A stretch of 18,359 nt of DNA from Candidatus Segatella mututuai (GTDB taxonomy: Bacteria > Bacteroidota > Bacteroidia > Bacteroidales > Bacteroidaceae). The stretch covers positions 1-18,359 of the forward strand of contig DJOI01000015.1 of NCBI GenBank assembly GCA_002439605.1, read 5' to 3'. Shown here piece by piece: positions 12,587 through 18,359 of the stretch (positions within the stretch are counted from its first letter, which is position 1; each line of letters opens with the position of its first letter). The notes beneath the pieces are model-generated. The model was not told the DNA's origin. It was given only the letters and a program-made list of their open reading frames with translations, and made no database searches. Made by a program: the position numbers and the translations under genes.

Positions 12587-14812
12587 TTATTGCTTCTTGG
12601 GTGTGTCGATATGGGTCACGCGATCGTGGAGCTCGGCTAATTTTCCACTGTTCCAACGGTCGGTAGTGCCTACAAGATAGCCTGTAATGCGCTGGAGCTT
12701 GTCGATGTGGTGGCTCCCGCACTTAGGACAAACTTCCAACTTGGCATCGGCATTCTCGTATCCACAGTCAAGACAGCGATTGCGGTTGTGGTTTACCGAA
12801 CCATACCCCATGTTGTATTTGTCCATCATGTCTACAACACTCGAGATGACAGAAGGGTTGTGTGTCGCATCTCCGTCAATTTCTACATAGAAAATGTGTC
12901 CGCCACGTGTGAGGTCGTGGTAAGGTGCCTCGATCTGTGCTTTTTTCAAGGCGGTGCATTTGTAGTATACAGGCACGTGGTTGGAGTTGGTGTAATAGTC
13001 GCGATCGGTTACGCCAGGGATGATGCCAAACTCCTTGCGGTCTCTCTTTGTAAACTTGCCGCTGAGTCCTTCAGCGGGTGTGGCGAGAATAGAGTAGTTG
13101 TGATGATACTCCTCGCTGAAATCATTGGCTCTGTCGCGCATGTATGTAACAATCTTGAGACCGAGTTCTTGTGCTTCCTCGCTTTCGCCGTGGTGGTGAC
13201 CAATGAGGGCTACAAGGCATTCTGCCAAACCAATGAAGCCTATGCCTAAGGTTCCGTGATTGATGACGCTTTCGATGGTCTCCTCTGGTTTCAGCTTTTC
13301 TGCGCCTACCCAGAGGTATTTCATCAGCAGTGGGAACTGCTTTGCCATCGCTGTCTTCTGGAACTGGAAGCGCTCGTCGAGTTGCTTGGCTGTGATCTGC
13401 AGTAAGTTGTCCAACTTGGCGAAGAACATGTCGATGCGCTGTTTTTTGTTCTCTATGCCCATGCATTCGATGGCAAGCTTTACGATATTGATGGTTGAGA
13501 AACTAAGGTTTCCGCGCGCTATGCTTGTCTTTTCGCCCCAACGGTCTTCGAACACACGAGTACGGCATCCCATAGTGGCTATTTCCCACTTGTAGCGTTC
13601 TGGGTCGTCGGCATGCCATTTCTCGTTTTGGTTGAACGTTGCGTCAAGATTGAGGAAGTTTGGGAAGAAGCGACGTGCCGTCACTTTGCAAGCTAATTGA
13701 TAGAGATCGTAGTTGCGGTCTTCCGGCAGGTAGTTCACGCCACGTTTTTTCTTCCAAATCTGGATAGGGAAAATGGCGGTCTCGCCATTGCCCACGCCTT
13801 CGTAGGTGCTTTCCAAAATCTCGCGCATGATGCAACGGCCTTCTGCGCTGGTGTCTGTTCCATAGTTGATGGATGAGAAGACCACTTGATTTCCTCCACG
13901 TGAGTGTATGGTGTTCATGTTGTGGATAAATGCCTCCATGGCTTGATGCACACGGTTTACTGTCTTGTTGATGGCATGCTGCTCCAGGCGTGCGTCGCCT
14001 TCTAACCCTTTGAGGTCTTTGAACAGATAATCTTTGATTTCTATATTGTATAGATATTTCAAATCCTTGCCTGTCAACTTTTCGAGGTTCCTTACTTCTT
14101 CCTCATAGGACATGCGTACGTAGGGGGCGAGATAGAAGTCGAATGCTGGGATGGCTTGTCCTCCGTGCATTTCGTTCTGGCATGTTTCCAGTGAGATGCA
14201 GGCCAATACAGCTGCTGTCTCTATGCGTTTGGCAGGGCGGCTTGAGCCATGGCCAGCTGTGAACCCATGCTGCAGGATGACATTAAGTGGGTGTTGTACG
14301 CATGTGAGACTCTTGGTAGGATAGTAATCCTTGTCGTGTATGTGGAGGTAGTTATGCTTGACGGCGTCGCGCGACTCTTCGCTCAAGAGATAGTCGTCGA
14401 CAAATGGTTTGGTGGTTTCTGAAGCGAACTTCATCATCATGCCAGCTGGTGTGTCGGCATTCATGTTTGCATTTTCACGGGTAATGTCGTTATTCTTGGC
14501 ATTAACAATGCTCATGAATACGTCGCGAGTCTTTGCTTTGCGGGCAATGCTGCGTTGGTTTCGGTAGGCAATGTAGCGCTGCGCTACGTCTTTGCGTGCA
14601 CTCTTCATCAGCTCCAGCTCCACAGCGTCCTGGATGGCTTCTACGCTCATCTGGCTTTTACCACGATAGGCCACGTGGTCGGTTATTTGCTCGATAAGGG
14701 AAATGTCTTCGCCCTTGTCGGTATGGAGCATAGCCTTGCGGATTGCTGCCATGATTTTTTGTTCGTTGAAACCAACGATGCGCCCGTCGCGCTTAACTAC
14801 AGTTTGTATCAT
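12587..14812 (-). CDS. nrdD: Anaerobic ribonucleoside-triphosphate reductase
   Basis: The protein has 741 residues, typical length. An N-terminal ATP-cone allosteric domain (about 1-95; VVKRDGRIVGFNEQKIMAAI) precedes the ten-stranded barrel. The C-terminal zinc site has four cysteines, Cys680/683 (CLDC) and Cys695/698 (CPKC). It is followed by the glycyl-radical loop RITGYLVGTTDRWNSGK with the radical Gly711. It reduces ribonucleoside triphosphates to deoxy forms without oxygen, which fits a strict anaerobe. It is activated by NrdG, encoded just downstream. The leader (about 14813-14899) begins with a hairpin, and TTTTGGAYAA repeats lie around the promoter. The gene is complete, with no odd features. 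Confidence 0.97.
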   Translation of the reverse strand: MIQTVVKRDGRIVGFNEQKIMAAIRKAMLHTDKGEDISLIEQITDHVAYRGKSQMSVEAIQDAVELELMKSARKDVAQRYIAYRNQRSIARKAKTRDVFMSIVNAKNNDITRENANMNADTPAGMMMKFASETTKPFVDDYLLSEESRDAVKHNYLHIHDKDYYPTKSLTCVQHPLNVILQHGFTAGHGSSRPAKRIETAAVLACISLETCQNEMHGGQAIPAFDFYLAPYVRMSYEEEVRNLEKLTGKDLKYLYNIEIKDYLFKDLKGLEGDARLEQHAINKTVNRVHQAMEAFIHNMNTIHSRGGNQVVFSSINYGTDTSAEGRCIMREILESTYEGVGNGETAIFPIQIWKKKRGVNYLPEDRNYDLYQLACKVTARRFFPNFLNLDATFNQNEKWHADDPERYKWEIATMGCRTRVFEDRWGEKTSIARGNLSFSTINIVKLAIECMGIENKKQRIDMFFAKLDNLLQITAKQLDERFQFQKTAMAKQFPLLMKYLWVGAEKLKPEETIESVINHGTLGIGFIGLAECLVALIGHHHGESEEAQELGLKIVTYMRDRANDFSEEYHHNYSILATPAEGLSGKFTKRDRKEFGIIPGVTDRDYYTNSNHVPVYYKCTALKKAQIEAPYHDLTRGGHIFYVEIDGDATHNPSVISSVVDMMDKYNMGYGSVNHNRNRCLDCGYENADAKLEVCPKCGSHHIDKLQRITGYLVGTTDRWNSGKLAELHDRVTHIDTPKKQ

Positions 14813-14867
14813 TTTCTTGTTTTACTTTAAGGTGTGTATTTAATGTGCTTAATACTAAATTATTACG

Positions 14868-14911
14868 CCAAAAAAGGTATGAAAACCTTAGTTTTGGATA
14901 ATGCAAAGTTA
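14868..14911 (-). promoter_or_regulatory. nrdD -7 box and 5'-terminal leader hairpin
   Basis: On the minus strand TAACTTTG (14911-14904) fits the -7 consensus and would start transcription near 14899. The RNA would then begin almost exactly with a hairpin: CCAAAA (14897-14892 region) pairs with TTTTGG (14873-14868) and AAGGT with ACCTT, 11 bp in all with a 2-nt bulge (14890-14891) and a 6-nt loop. It may protect the mRNA 5' end or act in regulation. No -33 TTTG is seen at 20 bp. Confidence 0.5.
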
Positions 14912-15010
14912 ATAAAGATATGGTAAAGTTGTATGTTTTGGATAACTTTTCTCGCGTTAAAATATGTCAAGTCGTTGAAAATCAGATATATAAAAAATCG
15001 TTTTGGACAA
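14892..15010 (+). repeat. Three TTTTGGAYAA direct repeats upstream of nrdD
   Basis: TTTTGGATAA occurs at 14892-14901 and 14936-14945, and TTTTGGACAA at 15001-15010. The first overlaps the predicted nrdD start site and leader hairpin, the second lies upstream of its -7 box, and the third is one arm of the terminator hairpin. Such spacing suggests binding sites of a regulator, but I do not recognise a known box (it is not the NrdR consensus). Confidence 0.4.
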
Positions 15011-15039
15011 CTCGGTGAAATCCTGGTTGTCCAAAACGA
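14998..15039 (-). terminator. Intrinsic terminator of the transporter-pantothenate kinase unit
   Basis: A perfect 14-bp inverted repeat, TCGTTTTGGACAAC (14998-15011) and GTTGTCCAAAACGA (15026-15039), is followed on the minus strand by TTTTTTATATA. It lies 74 bp past the stop codon at 15113 and separates that unit from nrdD. Confidence 0.88.
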
Positions 15040-15112
15040 GTAACTTACTGTTTTTCAGTTCTTTTCCTCTGATGTATAGAAGGGAGACCTCTCCGTAAGA
15101 TGTTTCGTGGCT

Positions 15113-15946
15113 TTATTTCTGTTGCCGTTTATAGTCGAGTGCTGCACCTATGGCGGTACAAAACTCTGAATACTTTGGCACATGGAATCTTACTCCGTAT
15201 ACATTCTCCATGGCAGGATAAACTTCTCTGCACAAAGGCAAAAGCGACAGGTTGCCTATAAGTACAAAATCTTTGATGCCCGACTCAAGCGATGACAGAA
15301 TTGTGGCAGAACCGATGCATTGCAGCACCATCCAAATGAGCCCCTTGGCGATGTCTTCCCTGGAGGCGCTTGCCTTGGCGTTGCTGAAGAGTGAGGCTAC
15401 TGCACTCATAGGAAGACCAGGAAGTGGTCGGGCACTGATGTCTTTTATCAGAAGATTGATTTTAGATACGTCGCCGTCTTTCGCCAAGTTGGTTATCTGC
15501 TTCACGTCATCGGTTTTTAGCATAATCCGGCTCAGACCGGCAAGGGTTCCTCCGCCGATTCCGATGCCTCCGATGTGCTTGATATGGTCTCCGTCGCATT
15601 TTACCAGTGATGTTCCTGTTCCCATGCTCACTACAATCATGCGGTCAAGCTTGCTTTCGTATTTGGCTCCTAATCCGTCTGCTATGAATTCTTCGCTCTT
15701 CGAGGTGGGCAAGCCATATATGTGTTCGTCTACATAGGCTGCGCCAACTCCGGTAAGCATGACGTGCTCCACTTCGTCAAGTTTGATTTTGTTGTCGTGC
15801 AGATACTTGCCAAAGGCTCCGTAGAGCGACGTTATGGGGTCGGTTGCTTTGATGCGGATAGGGCTGATTACCAAACCTTTCTCGTCTATTCCTACGATTT
15901 TTGTTGTTGATATTCCAACGTCTATTCCGATTACTATTTTCTTCAT
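15113..15946 (-). CDS. coaW: Type II pantothenate kinase
   Basis: The protein has 277 residues and belongs to the ASKHA fold, Fumble/CoaW family. It phosphorylates pantothenate, the first step of coenzyme A synthesis (cytosol). Motifs: phosphate-1 GIDVGISTTKIVGI (7-20, Asp9), the acidic pair Glu85-Glu86 in TSKSEEFIADGLGA (catalytic base region), SMGTGTSLV (107-115), and the Gly-rich GGIGIGGGTLAGL (126-138). The C-terminus YSEFCTAIGAALDYKRQQ closes the fold as in family members. It starts 32 bp after the transporter gene and is probably co-transcribed from the promoter near 17520; a clear terminator follows. Confidence 0.93.
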   Translation of the reverse strand: MKKIVIGIDVGISTTKIVGIDEKGLVISPIRIKATDPITSLYGAFGKYLHDNKIKLDEVEHVMLTGVGAAYVDEHIYGLPTSKSEEFIADGLGAKYESKLDRMIVVSMGTGTSLVKCDGDHIKHIGGIGIGGGTLAGLSRIMLKTDDVKQITNLAKDGDVSKINLLIKDISARPLPGLPMSAVASLFSNAKASASREDIAKGLIWMVLQCIGSATILSSLESGIKDFVLIGNLSLLPLCREVYPAMENVYGVRFHVPKYSEFCTAIGAALDYKRQQK

Positions 15947-15978
15947 CTGTGTTTTGGTGTTTCTTTCCTATCGTTTGG

Positions 15979-17448
15979 TTACAAAATCCCCATCTTGCAG
16001 AAGGTTATTAGTACCGCATAGCCAATAATCATACTTATGACTCCAATGCTGAGACCAGCTTTCACCATGTCGGTTTGCTGTATCAAGCCTGTAGAGTAGG
16101 CGATGGCGTTAGGCGGTGTTGAGATGGGAAGAGACATGGCGCATGAAGCTGCTACGGCCACGCCGATAATAATGGTGGAAGTGCCGCCTATGGTGTCGAG
16201 CGAGTGTCCCATTCCGGCACAGACCACGGTGAGAATCGGTATGAGCAAGGCTGCTGTTGCCGTGTTGCTTATAAAGTTGCTCAAGGCGAAGCATACGAGC
16301 CCGGATACTACCATGATGACGAATGGGTTGAAGTCGCCGAAGGGAATGCTCTCAACTGCAGCCTTGGCAAGCCCTGTTCCGTTCATGGCAAGACCGAGTG
16401 CAAATCCGCCGGCAACCATCCAGATGACCGCCCAGTCTATTTCTTGGAGGTCTTTAGCCGTGATGACTCCTGTAAAGGCAAATACTGCTATCGGAAGCAT
16501 GGCCACGGTGTTGGCGTTGATGCCAAGGTATTTCTTGCCGAAAATCCAAAGCAAGATGGTTAGTACGAATGTTCCTGCCACAACGAAGGTTCTCCAGTTG
16601 AATTCTATTTCGCCTTCTATTTTCAGATCGATGGTCTTCTGTGAGAATGGGAACATCTTGCGGATTATAAACCATGCTATGACAAGCATCACTATGACCA
16701 TCGGGCACATAATCATCATCCAGTCGCCGAAGCCGATGTCAAGGTTCAAACCGTCTGGGGCTGTCAGTACCTTATAGGCAAATGCGTTGGGAGGCGTTCC
16801 GATAGGCGTTCCCATACCGCCTAAGTTGGCTCCGATAGGAATGGCCATGGTGAGTGCTATGCGTCCCTTCCCGTTTGCGGGTAAGGCCTTGAATACTGGT
16901 GTCAGGAATGTGAGCATCATGGCAGCAGTGGCCGTGTTGGATATGAACATGGAAAATATACCGGTGATGAGCATGAATCCCAAGAGCACATTCTCGGAAC
17001 GTTTTCCGAAAGGTGCTATGAGTGTCTTGGCCATGAGTACGTCGAGACGACTCTTTGTGGCTGCTATGGCCATGATGAAGCCTCCTAAGAACAGGATGAT
17101 GGTCGGGTCGGCAAAGCATGCCATGATGCCTTGGTATTCCAGCAAGTCACCATATTCGCCCTCGGAGCCTTGCATGATATTGAAGGCCGAGTTGGACACT
17201 CCGAACAGCAGTACGAAGATGATGACAACAGAAGTAGCCCATGCTGGTATGGCTTCTGTAAGCCACAACATCACGGCCATGACGAAAATGGCGATGATGC
17301 GTTGTTGTACAACGGTAAGGCCTTCGATGCCGAAACAATCGATAGGCAGATTCCATACCAGGATAGTAAGCAGGGTCGTGATGAGGAACATAAACCCTTT
17401 CTTGCGGTTAAAATCGCCAGACAAAGCTTTTTTTACAGTTTCTTTCAT
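15979..17448 (-). CDS. DASS/SLC13-family anion transporter
   Basis: The protein has 489 residues with about 11-12 hydrophobic segments, in the inner membrane. Both halves of the inverted-repeat fold carry the substrate- and sodium-binding signatures: Ser-Asn-Thr at 170-172 and 394-396 (each in ISNTATAA), and TPPN at 218-221 and 445-448. This identifies the divalent anion:sodium symporter family, whose substrates include C4-dicarboxylates, citrate and sulfate; the sequence alone does not say which. Dicarboxylate (succinate, fumarate, malate) is plausible in a fermenting Bacteroidales. It is the first gene of a two-gene unit with coaW. Its promoter has both elements (17518-17549). Confidence 0.93.
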   Translation of the reverse strand: MKETVKKALSGDFNRKKGFMFLITTLLTILVWNLPIDCFGIEGLTVVQQRIIAIFVMAVMLWLTEAIPAWATSVVIIFVLLFGVSNSAFNIMQGSEGEYGDLLEYQGIMACFADPTIILFLGGFIMAIAATKSRLDVLMAKTLIAPFGKRSENVLLGFMLITGIFSMFISNTATAAMMLTFLTPVFKALPANGKGRIALTMAIPIGANLGGMGTPIGTPPNAFAYKVLTAPDGLNLDIGFGDWMMIMCPMVIVMLVIAWFIIRKMFPFSQKTIDLKIEGEIEFNWRTFVVAGTFVLTILLWIFGKKYLGINANTVAMLPIAVFAFTGVITAKDLQEIDWAVIWMVAGGFALGLAMNGTGLAKAAVESIPFGDFNPFVIMVVSGLVCFALSNFISNTATAALLIPILTVVCAGMGHSLDTIGGTSTIIIGVAVAASCAMSLPISTPPNAIAYSTGLIQQTDMVKAGLSIGVISMIIGYAVLITFCKMGIL

Positions 17449-17517
17449 TGTTTATTGTTGAATGAATCTTTATGTTTCTTATGGACTTCGACTTATGTTT
17501 TATTTTTAGTTTAGGAG

Positions 17518-17549
17518 CAAAATTACATATATTTTTTTGATATAGCAAA
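17518..17549 (-). promoter_or_regulatory. Promoter of the transporter-coaW unit
   Basis: On the minus strand TTTG (17549-17546), a 20-bp spacer and TAATTTTG (17525-17518) match the Bacteroidetes -33/-7 consensus with the expected spacing. The start would be near 17513, giving a leader of about 65 nt to the ATG at 17448. Confidence 0.8.
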
Positions 17550-17610
17550 CGAAAAGAACTTTTTTTTCACTTTTTTCGCAAAGTACGATGGAAGTTTGAA
17601 GATAAATCGT

Positions 17611-17618
17611 TATATTTG
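17611..17618 (+). promoter_or_regulatory. -7 box of the small membrane-protein gene
   Basis: TATATTTG is a perfect TAnnTTTG match. Transcription would start near 17623, with a leader of about 78 nt before the ATG at 17701. The only TTTG upstream (17595-17598) is 12 bp away, too close for a normal -33 element. Confidence 0.6.
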
Positions 17619-17700
17619 CAGCGACATTGCTGTTTTATGCATTGCCGTGGAAACGTAAAAGTCAAGTTTTTATTAAACAATTTATTAACTGTTGTATATC

Positions 17701-17985
17701 ATGAGCAATTCGGTTTTGATTCTCTTAGTGGTTTTGATGGTAGTATTTACTATTATCGTGTTCTCGTATCTGCACAAACATCATCACGAATACAAGATGG
17801 CAGATATAGAGAATGCTGTTCGTAAGGCGTATGCTGGTGGAGCTGCGTCTGTTGGCAAGGAAGAACTTGTCAAAGTGGTCAAAAAATATTTTCACTGTTC
17901 CTCAAAGGAGGCTTTATATATAATAGGTGTGGCCCGTCGCAAAAAAGTCGTTGATATCGCAGACGGAAAGGTGTCACTACTTTAG
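17701..17985 (+). CDS. Small membrane-anchored protein of unknown function
   Basis: ATG at 17701 is preferred to the in-frame TTG at 17692, giving 94 residues. Residues about 4-23 form one strongly hydrophobic segment (SVLILLVVLMVVFTIIVFSY), followed by a positive stretch (HKHHHEYK), which predicts an N-out/C-in anchor. The soluble part (about 34-94) is charged and mostly helical (ADIENAVRKAYAGG; KEELVKVVKKYFHCSSKEAL; YIIGVARRKKVVDIADGKVS). Its end resembles a small winged-helix-like or ligand-binding fold, but I recognise no family. It stands alone on the + strand, divergent from the transporter, with a good -7 box. It is probably a real gene because start, promoter and composition agree. 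Confidence 0.7.
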   Translation: MSNSVLILLVVLMVVFTIIVFSYLHKHHHEYKMADIENAVRKAYAGGAASVGKEELVKVVKKYFHCSSKEALYIIGVARRKKVVDIADGKVSLL

Positions 17986-18233
17986 TTCGACAATATGGCT
18001 TTGGCAGTTTTGCTATAAGTGAGGAAAATGTGGCTTTTTAGAAGTTTGCAAAAGATGGACGGGTTTCATGTGGATGGCACGGAGCTTCTTTTGTCGTTGC
18101 TCCTGCCTTAATAGACTATTGTGTCTGGTTTTATTCCTTTTTTCTGTTGTTCCTTGTTCTTCGTGTGTGGCAAAACTTAGCTGTTCTTTTTCTCTCTTCA
18201 TATTTATTCACCAGCAAGCTGCGCTTAACTGTG
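17986..18233 (+). other. Intergenic stretch without convincing gene
   Basis: No frame here shows a recognisable protein, a good start or a -7 box. A + frame running through the repeats to 18322 and a basic 62-residue minus frame (18013-18201) exist, but both have biased composition. No clear terminator for the gene ending at 17985 was found. Confidence 0.5.
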
Positions 18234-18299
18234 AAAAAATATTTTCCCAGTTGGGAAAAAATATTTTCCCAGTTGGGAAAAAATATTTTCCCAACTGGG
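18234..18299. repeat. Tandem array of three 22-bp palindromic units
   Basis: Three adjacent units (18234-18255, 18256-18277, 18278-18299) each combine the palindrome-containing AAAATATTTT and CCCAGTTGGG. Units 1 and 2 are identical. In unit 3 the core is CCCAACTGGG, the exact reverse complement of the others' core, so units 1 and 3 can pair with each other over this core. It is probably an intergenic repeat element of this lineage; no repeat or gene follows before the window ends. Confidence 0.9.
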
Positions 18300-18359
18300 G
18301 CGGTGCCGTCTTGCGTTTGTGACTTCTTTTTTCGACAATTATTGCATGGATATACGGCA

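Noticed and set aside
16103..16777. 224-residue + frame inside the transporter gene
   Set aside because: It is the antisense of an evident DASS transporter with both SNT motifs; such long antisense frames are common in this kind of codon usage.
18013..18201. 62-residue basic minus-strand frame
   Set aside because: Composition is Lys/Gln/Arg-rich without domain pattern, and no -7 box precedes it; too weak to call a gene.
18234..18299. CRISPR array
   Set aside because: The units are directly adjacent with no unique spacers, and no cas gene is present.
18068..18322. 84-residue + frame with hydrophobic, Cys-rich start
   Set aside because: It runs through the 22-bp tandem repeats, has no promoter and no similarity to any family I recognise.

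Overview
The window looks like a chromosome segment of a Bacteroidales bacterium, most likely Prevotella/Segatella. Three signs point there. Several genes are preceded by the Bacteroidetes -7 box TAnnTTTG. Start codons sit in A-rich leaders without Shine-Dalgarno sequences. Exported proteins end in the GKKL-x-PQKG-type or type A tails typical of type IX secretion (T9SS) cargo in Prevotella-like species. The species call is inference from recognised protein types; no search was run.

Left part (1-5967, + strand): the C-terminal DNA-binding end of an AraC-family regulator is followed by three closely spaced genes for exported proteins: an 812-aa jelly-roll/FN3 surface protein, a subtilisin-like (S8) protease and a small calycin-like protein. 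All three have signal peptides and T9SS-like C-terminal tails. A strong intrinsic terminator closes the group. The leader of the first gene holds two perfect interleaved inverted repeats (9 and 12 bp) with exact H-type pseudoknot topology, ending 8 bases before the ATG. This is the most striking unexplained signal in the window.

Relic zone (5968-6582): between two terminators lie a stretch resembling the 5' end of a group II intron and the decayed 3' end of an outer-membrane beta-barrel (TonB-receptor-like) gene, whose recognisable peptide is spread over three reading frames.

Middle (6583-12010): a surface lipoprotein with a parallel beta-helix and an exported TPR protein (+ strand) converge on, and overlap by 39 bp, a minus-strand operon of glucosaminidase-LysM protein, M64 metallopeptidase and cytidine deaminase. 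A divergent, short HPPK-like protein (folK-like) is read from a promoter back-to-back with that operon.

Right part (12020-18359): nrdG and nrdD (anaerobic ribonucleotide reductase system) are on the minus strand, with a hairpin at the 5' end of the nrdD leader and three TTTTGGAYAA repeats. Next come a minus-strand DASS/SLC13 anion transporter and type II pantothenate kinase pair with a clear terminator and a full -33/-7 promoter, then a 94-aa membrane-anchored protein of unknown function on the + strand. The last 370 bases hold no convincing gene but contain a tandem palindromic repeat array.

Most of the window is ordinary core metabolism and envelope biology of an anaerobe. The accessory-looking parts are the T9SS cargo cluster with its structured leader, the relic zone and the terminal repeat.
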